A DNA stretch of 64,000 bases from Promicromonospora sp042731755 (lineage in GTDB: Bacteria; Actinomycetota; Actinomycetes; Actinomycetales; Cellulomonadaceae): contig NZ_JBHWLR010000009.1 of NCBI RefSeq assembly GCF_042731755.1, forward strand, positions 186,001-250,000. Reading direction: 5' to 3'. This document shows positions 43,806 through 52,243 of the stretch, piece by piece. Positions within the stretch are counted from its first letter, which is position 1, and each line of letters opens with the position of its first letter. The notes beneath the pieces were generated by a model, which saw only the letters and a list, made by a program, of their open reading frames with translations, searched no databases and had not been told where the DNA came from. Position numbers and translations under genes: made by a program.

Positions 43806-44587
43806 CCAGCTACGACCACGCCCCGGAGCCGCTCGACGACAGCTGGCTGGCGCACGTCCGCGAGGTGAGCGGCGGTGTGGTGCCGCCGAGCCCCGCCGAC
43901 GCCCACGCGCTGGCGAGCGTCGCGGTGCGCCGTACCCGCACCCGCCGCGCGGTCCTCGCGACCGGCGGCGGCCTGACGGCGGTGGCGGCCTTCGCGGGCG
44001 CCGCGTTCGCCCTCGGCGGCCCGACGACGACCGGCATGCTGCTCCCGGGCGGGGCGCCGTCGACGTCGGTGTCCGACGCGGCTGTTGCCGCGGCCACGGA
44101 AGGGGCCGCCGATGCCGCCGCCGGTGTTGCCGCCGGCGAGGCGCCCGCGGGCTGGCACACCCACGTGCTGAAGGGCCTGACCTACTCCCTGCCGCCCGAG
44201 ATCGTGACCAGCGGGCCGGTCTCGGACGAACCCGGCGTGACGTCGGACATGTGGCACAGCGAGGCGGATCCCGACGCCCCGCCGTTCCTCCGGATGGCGT
44301 TCTACGACGACGGGCCCGAGAGCAAGGAGTGGCCGGGCATCGCCGAGCGGACCGGCGGCGAACCGTTCGACCTGGCGGGGGCGAAGAGGGCCGTCGAGCT
44401 CGACGTCGCCGCCGAGGTCTACGGGCTGCCCGCCGGCACCGAGGTCCCCGACGACGAGAAGGGCCCGCGGCTCCTGGTCATCGAGCCGGCCACCGGCCCG
44501 GGCGCGTACTACATCACGCTCAACCTGCCCCCCGAGACGGCCGAGGCCTTCGTCGAGTCCTTCGTCCCGACCCTGTCGCTCGACTGA
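43802..44587 (+). CDS. Putative anti-sigma membrane protein
   Basis: A 261-residue protein with a ~50-residue cytoplasmic N-terminus, one membrane segment (RAVLATGGGLTAVAAFAGAAFALGG) and an extracytoplasmic domain with a Pro/Asp-rich beta fold. It has no zinc-binding HxxxCxxC, so it is not a ZAS-type anti-sigma. The role is inferred from the ATGA overlap with the sigma gene and the topology. Confidence 0.65.
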   Translation: MTSYDHAPEPLDDSWLAHVREVSGGVVPPSPADAHALASVAVRRTRTRRAVLATGGGLTAVAAFAGAAFALGGPTTTGMLLPGGAPSTSVSDAAVAAATEGAADAAAGVAAGEAPAGWHTHVLKGLTYSLPPEIVTSGPVSDEPGVTSDMWHSEADPDAPPFLRMAFYDDGPESKEWPGIAERTGGEPFDLAGAKRAVELDVAAEVYGLPAGTEVPDDEKGPRLLVIEPATGPGAYYITLNLPPETAEAFVESFVPTLSLD

Positions 44588-44853
44588 CCCCACCGCAACC
44601 ACCCGGTGTTGGGGGAAGAAAGTGGCGTGGGGCCAGGTGTGCCTCTTGTGGGAAACGCCGTCGTTGAAACCAAGAAACATGGGCGGGCANNNNNNNNNNC
44701 CGTTCTTGGACCAACCCCCACCGAACCCCCTTGGTTTGACCCACGGCAGTTCCCCCAACCTCTGTTTTCCTTGGAAAAAAACTTGTGGTGCCAAACACCA
44801 GGGCCTGTGGATAGCAAAGACAAGCAATCGGCGTCATCAGGTGTAATCGTGGG
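44588..44853. other. Gene-free stretch with assembly gap
   Basis: No gene seen. Ten N lie at 44690-44699. Both flanks have low-GC, error-like text (for example a run of seven A near 44780) unlike the genome. The start region of the following AbiEi/DUF559 gene is therefore uncertain. Confidence 0.9.
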
Positions 44854-45919
44854 GTGCCATCCAAGGAAGCCGTCCCGACGCAGCTTCTCGAGCTCGCGCG
44901 GCGGCAAGGCGGGCTCGTGTCCGCCGAGCAGTGCGAGGCCGCCGGCGTCGGACCGTCGCGACGCCGCAACCTCGTCGCCGGGGGCGCGTGGCACCGGTTG
45001 ACCCGCGGGGTCTTCGACACGGGCACCACACCCGCCGACCTGCACCCGCACGACGTCGCGCGGCTGCGCGTGGTCTGGTCGACGCTCCTGGCCAACCGGC
45101 GAGCGATCGCCGTCGGGACGTGCGCCCTGATGCTGCACGGCGTCCAGGGGCTGCCCCGGCGCCTCGCCCCTGAGTCGGCGCTGCCGCGCGGCGCGGCAGG
45201 CCGGGCACGCGACGGGGCCGCCCTGCGACAGTACGTGACCAGGGCCGAGACGGTCCGGATCCATGGCCGCGAGGTGGTCGAGGTGGAGCTCGCCCTGGTC
45301 CAGGCGCTTCCGACCCTGAACAGGGACGACGCCGTAGCGTGCCTCGACAGCGCCCTGCACCGGGGCCTGATCGAGCGAGAGCAGCTGGTGACGATCCGCC
45401 GTCGGCTCCGACGTCGACGGGACTCGCTCAAGGTGATCCCCTGGCTCGCCCTCGCGGACGGCCGCGCCGAGTCGCCGCCCGAGAGCCACGCCCGCCTGCG
45501 GCTGCACGACGCCGGGATCGCGCCCGACGACCTGCAGCGCGACTTCTTCGACGCCGCGGGCCGGTTTCTCGGGCGAGCCGACATGGCCTGGCACCTGGGC
45601 GACGACCGCTGGCTGATCGTCGAGATCGACTCACAGGAGTTCCACGGCACGGACCGCCAGGTGGAGCTGGACGCGGTGCGCCAGAACAAACTGCTCGGCG
45701 AGGGCCGCAACATCATCCTGCGGTTCTTCCCGACCCAGGTGACCGCCGGCGAGATCGTCGCCCCGGTGGCCAAGATCCTGACCGGCAGCGGCTGGCGCCC
45801 CCGCCGCCCCCTCCCACCACTCCCACCCCACCAGGTGTTGGGGAAAACAAGTGGTGGCCGGAAGCTGTCTGGCCTGGTAGCAAACCCTGTTGTCCAACAC
45901 AGGAAACGGGGGGGGGAAA
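44854..45919 (+). CDS. AbiEi-like/DUF559 nuclease-fold protein, 3' end lost in gap
   Basis: About 320 reliable residues. An N-terminal winged helix (ELARRQGGLVSAEQCEAAGV) of the AbiEi antitoxin type is followed by a C-terminal Vsr-like PD-(D/E)XK domain with RADMAWHLGDD and IVEIDSQEFHG, the D...ExD set. Such proteins are common and often single in actinobacteria; no AbiEii toxin gene is seen. The reading frame runs into low-quality sequence after about 45815, so the true stop is not visible. Start GTG 44854 is tentative. Confidence 0.75.
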
Positions 45920-45929
45920 NNNNNNNNNN
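45920..45929. other. Assembly gap of ten N
   Basis: Ten N preceded by a G run and A run and followed by a C/T-rich stretch to about 46013. Region 45820-46118 has no other gene. A promoter for azoR may lie near 46030-46075. Confidence 0.95.
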
Positions 45930-46118
45930 GGCGCGCTCCGCTATTCCCCCGCCCCGCCTCCGCCCCTCCCTCCCCTCCTTCCTCCCCCCACCCCCGGGAC
46001 CCGGGGCGGGCAAAGGTGAGCCAGATCACATGCGGAGGGGAAATACTCTGTGGTTCACGAACGATTGACCTTGGAGGCCGCATCGGCCGGACACGACACC
46101 TCCAGGAGGAACCCGACC

Positions 46119-46766
46119 ATGGCAACACTGCTGCACATCGACGCGAGCATCCAGGGCGACAACTCGGTCAGCCGGCAGCTCACCGCACGGGCCGCGAGCG
46201 CCTGGCACGCCGCGCACCCGGGCGGCACGGTGACCTACCGCGACCTCGGCGCGCACCCCGTGCCGCACTTCGACACGGCCGCCAACGTCAGCCGCGGCCT
46301 GCCGGCCGACCAGCACACTCCCGAGCAGGCCGAGTCGTGGGCCCGGATCTCGGAGCTCGTGGGCGAGGTCGCGGCCGCCGACACGGTGCTGCTCGGCCTG
46401 CCGATCTACAACTACGGGGCGCCGAGCACGGTGAAGTCCTGGGTGGACCACCTGATGGCCCCCGGGCTGTCCATCGACCCCGAGACCGGCGAGGGCCTGC
46501 TGGGCGGCCGCGACTTCGTGGTGGTCGTCTCCCGCGGCGGCGGGTACGGCGAGGGCGCGCCCCGGCACGGCTGGGACCACGCGACGGCGTGGCTGCCGCA
46601 CGGCGTGGCGATGGTGGGGCTGGAGCCGCGCTTCATCACCACCGAGCTGACGCTCGCGGGGACCAACCCCGCGATGGCCGGGCTGGTGCCGCTGGCCGAG
46701 GAGAGCCGCCGGCAGGCCGAGGCCGCCATCGACGACCTGTGGGCGCCCGCGGTCGCCACCGCCTGA
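46119..46766 (+). CDS. azoR: FMN-dependent NADH-azoreductase
   Basis: Flavodoxin-like quinone/azo reductase, 215 residues. The FMN-phosphate loop is HIDASIQGDNSVSRQL at the N-terminus and IYNYGAPSTVKSWVDHL is the family's ring-binding segment; SRGGGYGEG follows. AGGAGGA 9 bp upstream fixes the start. A MarR gene follows 86 bp downstream on the same strand, a common regulatory pairing for azoreductases. Confidence 0.92.
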   Translation: MATLLHIDASIQGDNSVSRQLTARAASAWHAAHPGGTVTYRDLGAHPVPHFDTAANVSRGLPADQHTPEQAESWARISELVGEVAAADTVLLGLPIYNYGAPSTVKSWVDHLMAPGLSIDPETGEGLLGGRDFVVVVSRGGGYGEGAPRHGWDHATAWLPHGVAMVGLEPRFITTELTLAGTNPAMAGLVPLAEESRRQAEAAIDDLWAPAVATA

Positions 46767-46792
46767 GCGCCCGCTCACGGCGTAATTCCCCA

Positions 46793-46837
46793 CGTCGCGA
46801 CCCCGTGCTCCCGTAGGGTTGCAACGGGGTCGCGACG
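46793..46837 (+). repeat. 14-bp inverted repeat between azoR and marR
   Basis: CGTCGCGACCCCGT at 46793-46806 is repeated in exact reverse complement at 46824-46837, with a 17-nt spacer. It lies 27 bp after the azoR stop and 15 bp before the MarR start, so it may be a terminator, a leader hairpin or a MarR operator. Confidence 0.6.
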
Positions 46838-46851
46838 ACGAAGGAGACACC

Positions 46852-47304
46852 GTGGAGGAGCCGCCGGTGCTGGAGCAGTCGGTACGTCGATCGGGCGCGC
46901 TCATCGACTACCTGGCCCGTCATCTGCGCCGGCGCAGCGAGTCGGCGCTGGCGCCGCTCGGCCTGCGCACCCGGCATCTCGTGGCCCTCACCGTGCTCCG
47001 CGACCGGGCCGAGATCACGCAGCGTGACCTGGCCGCCGCGCTCGTGCTGGACAGCACCAACATCGTGGGGCTGCTCAACGAGCTGGAGGGCAAGCACCTG
47101 GTCGAGCGGCGGCGCTCCCCGCAGGACCGGCGCCGGCACGTGGTCTCCCTGACCGACGACGGCGTCGCGCTGCTCTGCCAGGCGGAGGCCGCGCTCACCG
47201 CCGTCGAGGACGAGGTCTTCGAGTCCCTCGGCCCGGAGCAGCGCGACCAGCTCCAGAAGCTGCTCGTGGCGGCGACGTCGTCGGCGTCCACGCCGTTCTG
47301 CTGA
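46852..47304 (+). CDS. MarR-family transcriptional regulator
   Basis: A 150-residue winged-helix regulator. DNA-binding region ITQRDLAAALVLDSTNIVGLLNELEGK, wing SPQDRRRHVVSLTDDG. AAGGAG before GTG 46852 is the best start, in place of an upstream in-frame ATG. It likely controls azoR and itself, possibly through the inverted repeat just upstream. Confidence 0.9.
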   Translation: MEEPPVLEQSVRRSGALIDYLARHLRRRSESALAPLGLRTRHLVALTVLRDRAEITQRDLAAALVLDSTNIVGLLNELEGKHLVERRRSPQDRRRHVVSLTDDGVALLCQAEAALTAVEDEVFESLGPEQRDQLQKLLVAATSSASTPFC

Positions 47305-47352
47305 ACGCTCGGGCCGCCGAGCCGGGCTGACGGGCGGGCCGGGCGGCCCGCC

Positions 47353-47382
47353 GAGGCTCAGCCCACCGAGGCTCAGCCCACC
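47353..47382. repeat. Tandem 15-bp duplication across a stop codon
   Basis: GAGGCTCAGCCCACC occurs twice in direct tandem (47353-47367 and 47368-47382), spanning the stop of the molybdoenzyme gene and creating a second in-frame stop five codons on. Confidence 0.8.
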
Positions 47383-48971
47383 GAGACCGTCACCGTGTGC
47401 CAGCCCGTCGCGCCGTCGGGGGCGGGCGGCGCCTCGGCCTCGGTCTGGACCAGGCCGTCGGCGTCCGTGGCCCGCACCGCGAGGGTGTGGTTGCCCGCGG
47501 CCAGGTCGATCGACGCGTGCCACTGGCGCCACGTGTCGGGGCCCACCGTCTCGGCGAGCTCGGCGGTGACCCAGTCGCCGTCGTCGGCCCGGACCTCGAC
47601 CTTGCCGATGCCCGTGTGCTGCGCCCAGGCGACGCCGGCCACGGTCACCGCGCCGGCGGGCGCGGAGCCGCGCGGCATGTCGATGCGCGACTCGACCTTG
47701 ATCGGCCCCAGCGCGGACCAGCCGCGCGGCGTCCAGTAGCCCTGGTCGGCGTCGAAGGTGGTGACCTCCAGCGAGGTGACCCACTTGGTGGCCGACACGT
47801 ACCCGTACAGGCCGGGCACCACGAGCCGCGCGGGGAAGCCGTGTTCGACGGGCAGCGGCTCGCCGTTCATGCCGATCGCGAGCAGGCTGTCGCGGTCGGG
47901 GTCCTGCAGGACCGCGAGCGGCGTGCCCGCGGTGAACCCGTCGTCGCTCCGGGAGAGCACCATGTCGGCGCCGGCGCGCGGCTTGGCGCGCTCCAGCAGC
48001 GCGCGGATCGGGTAGCCGAGCCACAGCGCGTTGCCGATGAGGTCGCCGCCCACGGTGTTGCTCACGCAGGCCAGCGTCACGTGGTGCTCCTCCAGGGGAA
48101 GCGCGAGGAGCTCGTCCCAGGTGATCGTGAACGGCTCGTCCACCAGGCCGTGGACCTCCAGCGACCAGTCCTTCGGGTCGACCTGCGGCACGATCAGCGC
48201 GGTGTCGATGCGGTAGAAGTCCGGGTTCGGCGTGACGTACGGGGTGAGGCCGTCGAGCTTCAGGTCCGCGCCGGCGGGCACCGGGGGCGCCGTCGTGCGC
48301 GCCGTGGGCAGGCGGAGCTTCTCCCGGACAGCGCTCACCGCCGTCGAACCCGCGGAGAGCACGCGCGAGCCCACCAGGGCCAGCGCGGCCACGCCCACGG
48401 CGAGGCCGGAGACGGTCAGGAACCCGCGGCGGTCCACCCCGCCGCCCGACGTCGCGCCGCCCGAACCGCTGCCCGATGCCGCGCGCCGGGACGGCACCGG
48501 CCGCAGCCGCGCCACGGCCGCCCGCAGCAGGAGCACGCCGGCGCCCAACCCGATGATGCTGGGCAGCGCCCACATGGGCGTCGCGTCCGGGCGCAGCACC
48601 GCGACCATGGCCCCGACCACGCCGACGGCGCCCATCAGCAGCGCACCGTACGGCGGGCGGCGCAGCTCCAGCCAGCCCGCGAGCGCCGCGCCCAGGGCGA
48701 GCACCACGCCCATCGTCCCGAGCAGGACCGCCTTGTCGTTGGTGCCGAACAGCTGCACGGCGACGTCCTTGAGCCAGCCGGGCACGGCGTCGATCACGGC
48801 GGCGCCGCCCGCGAAGAGCGTGCTGGCGCCGGGTGCGACGACGGCCGCGACGAGCTCCGCGACGGCGAGGCCCGCACCACCGGCGAGCACGCCGGCCAGG
48901 GCGGCCCAGCCCGCGTCTCCCGGAGAGCGGTCGGCCCGCGGGGCCGCCGGGCTCTCGGTTGCCTGAGTCAT
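47373..48971 (-). CDS. Membrane-bound sulfite-oxidase-like molybdopterin oxidoreductase
   Basis: A 532-residue protein: about five N-terminal transmembrane helices (to residue 155), a short linker then a further anchor-like segment (FLTVSGLAVGVAALALVGS, with RRGF just before), then an exported molybdopterin domain of the sulfite oxidase family with the Mo-ligating Cys in VTLACVSNTVGG and PARLVVPGLYGYVSATKW, then a Mo-co dimerisation domain (GVAWAQHTGIGKVEVR). The RRGF could be a twin-arginine-like signal. Substrate unknown; it is not an assimilatory nitrate reductase because the Mo-domain context is lacking. Confidence 0.88.
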   Translation of the reverse strand: MTQATESPAAPRADRSPGDAGWAALAGVLAGGAGLAVAELVAAVVAPGASTLFAGGAAVIDAVPGWLKDVAVQLFGTNDKAVLLGTMGVVLALGAALAGWLELRRPPYGALLMGAVGVVGAMVAVLRPDATPMWALPSIIGLGAGVLLLRAAVARLRPVPSRRAASGSGSGGATSGGGVDRRGFLTVSGLAVGVAALALVGSRVLSAGSTAVSAVREKLRLPTARTTAPPVPAGADLKLDGLTPYVTPNPDFYRIDTALIVPQVDPKDWSLEVHGLVDEPFTITWDELLALPLEEHHVTLACVSNTVGGDLIGNALWLGYPIRALLERAKPRAGADMVLSRSDDGFTAGTPLAVLQDPDRDSLLAIGMNGEPLPVEHGFPARLVVPGLYGYVSATKWVTSLEVTTFDADQGYWTPRGWSALGPIKVESRIDMPRGSAPAGAVTVAGVAWAQHTGIGKVEVRADDGDWVTAELAETVGPDTWRQWHASIDLAAGNHTLAVRATDADGLVQTEAEAPPAPDGATGWHTVTVSVG

Positions 48972-49072
48972 GGGCTCAGCCTGGCACGGGTTGCTGGGAG
49001 GACCGAGCCCGGACGCAGATCATGACGATCCCGTAAGAACTCGCCCGGACCGGCCGGGGACGTGCGCGGCGC

Positions 49073-49876
49073 TCAGATCCCGGTGTTGCGCACGATCTTC
49101 GAGTTGTGCGCCTGCGCCCGCGGCCGCACGGTGACCAGGTCGATGTTGACGTGGTCGGGGCGGGACAGGGTCCAGGCGATGGTGTCGGCGATGTCGTCGG
49201 CGACCAGCGGCGTGTAGCCCTCGTAGACGGCGGCGGCCTTCGCGGCGTCGCCGCCGAACCGGACCAGCGAGAACTCCTCGGTCGCGACGGCGCCGGGGGC
49301 CACCTCGATGACACGCACCGGCTCGCCGGCGATCTCCCAGCGCAGCGTCTGGGACAGCATGTGCTCGGCGTGCTTGGCGCCCGTGTATCCGGCGCCGCCC
49401 TCGTAGGCGCCCTGGGCGGCCGTCGAGGTCACGTTCACGACGTCGGCCACGCCCTTGGCGGCGCCGGCCGCCCGCAGCAGCGGGAGCACGGCCTTGGTCA
49501 CGCGCAGCGTGCCCAGCACGTTGATCTCGTACATCTGCCGCCAGCCGTCGACATCGGCCGACTCCACGCGGTCGAGCCCGAGCGCGCCGCCCGCGTTGTT
49601 CACCACGGCGTCGAGCCCGCCGGTCGCGGCGAGGTGCTCTGCGAGGGCGGTGACGGCGGCGTCGTCGGTCACGTCGACGGCGTAGACCTCGCAGCCGGTC
49701 TCCGCCGCGAGCGCCTCCAGGCGATCCGCACGCCGGGCCGCCGCGACGACGTCCCAGCCGTCAGCGCGTAGCCGGCGGGCGGTGGCGGCACCGATGCCCG
49801 ACGACGCACCGGTCACCAGGGCGCGTCGGGTCGGCGTGGTCTCGGAACCGGTCTGCGGGGCGGTGCTGTCGCTCAT
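49073..49876 (-). CDS. Short-chain dehydrogenase/reductase
   Basis: Classical SDR, 267 residues. NADP-binding TGASSGIG (22-29), NNAGG and catalytic Ser/Tyr/Lys set in VTSTAAQGA, GYTGAKHAEHM. The sequence DVTDDAA also fits the YdfG/serine-dehydrogenase-like subgroup. Substrate not predictable. It is divergent from the F420-0-type importer. Confidence 0.9.
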   Translation of the reverse strand: MSDSTAPQTGSETTPTRRALVTGASSGIGAATARRLRADGWDVVAAARRADRLEALAAETGCEVYAVDVTDDAAVTALAEHLAATGGLDAVVNNAGGALGLDRVESADVDGWRQMYEINVLGTLRVTKAVLPLLRAAGAAKGVADVVNVTSTAAQGAYEGGAGYTGAKHAEHMLSQTLRWEIAGEPVRVIEVAPGAVATEEFSLVRFGGDAAKAAAVYEGYTPLVADDIADTIAWTLSRPDHVNIDLVTVRPRAQAHNSKIVRNTGI

Positions 49877-49982
49877 GGCGGCACCCTAACCTCGGCGGCC
49901 GCTCGCCGTCGGCCGGGTCCGACGCCGAGAGCGAAAGCGCCCGGAACGCGCAGGTCGGCCGGTGTAATGTGGCGGCCGGGTC

Positions 49983-50028
49983 GCGGGCCACGCTTTGGCC
50001 CGCCGATGCGGCTCTCGTCGTGAGCCGC
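49983..50028 (+). promoter_or_regulatory. Two tandem hairpins in the importer leader
   Basis: GCGGGCCA/TGGCCCGC (49983-50003, 5-nt loop) and GCGGCTC/GAGCCGC (50008-50028, 7-nt loop) lie 87-132 bp before the binding-protein gene. A TAATGT -10-like box precedes them at 49964. It may be a structured leader; no known riboswitch motif is recognised. Confidence 0.4.
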
Positions 50029-50114
50029 TTCCCCGCCCGGACGCGAGATGGCGCGTCGCTGTGCACCCATGGCACTCATGTCGTGGGCTGTTCGTCGACC
50101 CTTGGAGCCATCGC

Positions 50115-51140
50115 GTGAACCCCCGCCTTTCCCGTGCGTCCCGCCCGTCCGCACGGACCGTCGTCCTGCCCGCCGTCGTCGCCGCGGCGGCCCTCGCCCT
50201 CGCCGCCTGCTCGGCCACCGCACCCGGTGCGGTGGACGCCGAGGGCGCGTCCCCGGCGTCGGCCGGATTCCCCGTCACCCTGGACAACTGCGGGTTCGAG
50301 ACCGAGGTCGCCACGCCGCCGGAACGGGTGGTGACCATCAAGTCGTCCACCACGGAGATGCTGCTGGCGCTCGGCCTGGGCGACCGGATCGTCGGCTCGG
50401 CGTTCCTCGACGGGCCGCTGCCGGACTCCCTGGAGTCCGTGCCCGCCGTGGACGAGCCGTTCGCCGACGAGGCGCCCGGCTCCGAGGCCACCCTGGAGCT
50501 GGAGCCCGACCTGGTCTACGCCGGCTGGGAGTCCAACCTGACCGCGGAGACCGCGGGCGACCGCGAGACCCTCGCGAAGCTCGGCGTCGCGACGTACGTC
50601 TCCCCCGCCGCCTGCAAGGAGGACGGGTACATGCCGGACCCGCTCACCTTCGACACGGTGTTTGCCGAGATCGAGGAGGTCGGCTCCCTGTTCGACGCCG
50701 ACGACGCCGCGGCCGCGCTCGTCGAGGAGCAGCGGGCGGCGCTGGACGCGATCGAGCCCGACGACCGCGGTCTGACGGCGCTGTGGTGGTCCTCGGGCGA
50801 CGACACCCCGTACGTCGGCGCGGGCATCGGCGCGCCCCAGATGATCATGGAGGCGGCCGGGCTGACCAACGTCGCGGCCGACGTCCACGACACGTGGACC
50901 TCGCTCGGCTGGGAGAACGTGGTCGAGGCCGACCCCGACGTGATCGTGCTGGTCGACGCCGCCTGGAACCCGGCGGACGCGAAGATCCAGGCGCTGGAGG
51001 CCAACCCGGCGACCCGCGAGATGTCCGCGGTCAAGGACGAGCGGTACGTCGTGCTGCCCTTCCCTGCGACGGAGGCCGGCGTGCGGAACGTCGACGCCGT
51101 GGCCTCGGTGGTGGACCAGCTGGCGGACCTCGACCGGTGA
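50115..51140 (+). CDS. Proposed F420-0 ABC transporter, binding lipoprotein
   Basis: A BtuF/FepB-type binding lipoprotein, 341 residues, lipobox LALAAC. The N-lobe start DNCGFETEV and PERVVTIKSSTTEMLLALGLGDRIVG resemble the small actinobacterial clade described (TIGR03868) as a proposed coenzyme F420-0 importer in organisms that cannot make F420. Vitamin B12 or siderophore import is the alternative. GTG at 50115 lies inside a frame open further upstream. It is coupled to the permease by GTGA overlap. Confidence 0.75.
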   Translation: MNPRLSRASRPSARTVVLPAVVAAAALALAACSATAPGAVDAEGASPASAGFPVTLDNCGFETEVATPPERVVTIKSSTTEMLLALGLGDRIVGSAFLDGPLPDSLESVPAVDEPFADEAPGSEATLELEPDLVYAGWESNLTAETAGDRETLAKLGVATYVSPAACKEDGYMPDPLTFDTVFAEIEEVGSLFDADDAAAALVEEQRAALDAIEPDDRGLTALWWSSGDDTPYVGAGIGAPQMIMEAAGLTNVAADVHDTWTSLGWENVVEADPDVIVLVDAAWNPADAKIQALEANPATREMSAVKDERYVVLPFPATEAGVRNVDAVASVVDQLADLDR

Positions 51141-52243
51141 GCGGTTCCGTGCCGGGCGTGGCGAGACGACCGAGCGTGCCGGGACGACGGAGCGTGCCCG
51201 GCGTGCCGGGCCGACCCGGCGTCTCCCCGCGGCCGGGCGGCTGGCTCGCGCTGCCCGTCGCGGCGCTCGTCCTCCTGCTGAGCGTCGGCGTCGCGGTGAC
51301 GATCGGGCCGGCGGACCTGGCTCTGTCCGAGGTCGGCCGGTCACTCGCCACGCACCTGGGGCTCGGCGGGCCGCTCGGGCTGGAGCCGCTGTCCGCGCTG
51401 CGCGACGGCATGGTGTGGCAGCTCCGGATGCCCCGGATCCTGACGGCGGCGGCCGTCGGCGCGGGCCTGGCGGTCTGCGGCGCGGTGATGCAGTCGCTGA
51501 CCCGCAACCCGCTCGCCGACCCGTACCTGCTCGGGCTGTCCTCGGGCGCGTCGCTGGGCGCCGTCCTGGTGCTGCTCGCGGGCGTCCCGCTGCTGCTCCC
51601 GGTCGCGGCGTTCGCGGGCGCGGTCGGCGCGCTCGCCCTGGCGCTCACCCTGGCCGGCGCGCTCGGCACGATCACGCCCACCCGCACGGTGCTGGCGGGG
51701 CTGGCGATCAGCCAGCTCTGCGCGGCCGCCGTGTCGTTCGTGATCTTCTGGTCGGCCAAGGGCGACGCGTTCCGCGAGGTGCTGTCGTGGCTGATGGGCT
51801 CGGTCGCGTCCGCGACCTGGACGTCGGTGGCGATCGCCGGCGGCGCCGTCCTGGTGCTCGGCACGCTGCTCGCGCTGACCGGGTCCGTGCTGGACGCGTT
51901 CACGTTCGGCGACACCGCGGCCGCCGCGCTCGGCGTGCCCGTGAACCGGGCGCGGTGGATCCTGCTGATCGGCGTGGCGCTGCTGACCGGCGCGCTCGTG
52001 TCCCAGAGCGGGTCCATCGGGTTCGTCGGGCTGATCCTGCCGCACGCGGTCCGGCTGTTCACGGGCGCGCGGCACCGCCTGCTGCTGCCCCTGTCGGCGC
52101 TGGCGGGGGCGTCGTTCCTGGTCTGGGCCGACACGCTGGCCCGCACGGTGTTCGAGCCGCGCGAGCTGCCGGTCGGCATCGTGACGGCGGCGATCGGCGC
52201 GCCGGTGTTCGCGTTCCTCCTCTGGAAGGGAAACCAGCGGTGA
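51137..52243 (+). CDS. Proposed F420-0 ABC transporter, permease
   Basis: FecCD/BtuC-type permease, 368 residues, ten helices preceded by a Pro/Arg-rich leader of ~35 residues. Motifs AVMQSLTRNPLADPYLLGLSSGAS and SIGFVGLILPHAVRL are intact. It overlaps both neighbours. The three-gene binding-permease-ATPase cassette with a single permease gene suggests a homodimeric permease, as in BtuCD. Confidence 0.85.
   Translation: MSGSVPGVARRPSVPGRRSVPGVPGRPGVSPRPGGWLALPVAALVLLLSVGVAVTIGPADLALSEVGRSLATHLGLGGPLGLEPLSALRDGMVWQLRMPRILTAAAVGAGLAVCGAVMQSLTRNPLADPYLLGLSSGASLGAVLVLLAGVPLLLPVAAFAGAVGALALALTLAGALGTITPTRTVLAGLAISQLCAAAVSFVIFWSAKGDAFREVLSWLMGSVASATWTSVAIAGGAVLVLGTLLALTGSVLDAFTFGDTAAAALGVPVNRARWILLIGVALLTGALVSQSGSIGFVGLILPHAVRLFTGARHRLLLPLSALAGASFLVWADTLARTVFEPRELPVGIVTAAIGAPVFAFLLWKGNQR

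Noticed and set aside
44760..44820. Low-GC patch before the AbiEi-like gene as a horizontally acquired border
   Set aside because: It borders an N gap and carries homopolymer and error-like text, so poor base calling explains it better.
49960..50114. Cobalamin riboswitch upstream of the BtuFCD-like cassette
   Set aside because: No B12-box or other conserved cobalamin-riboswitch core could be recognised; only simple hairpins are seen.
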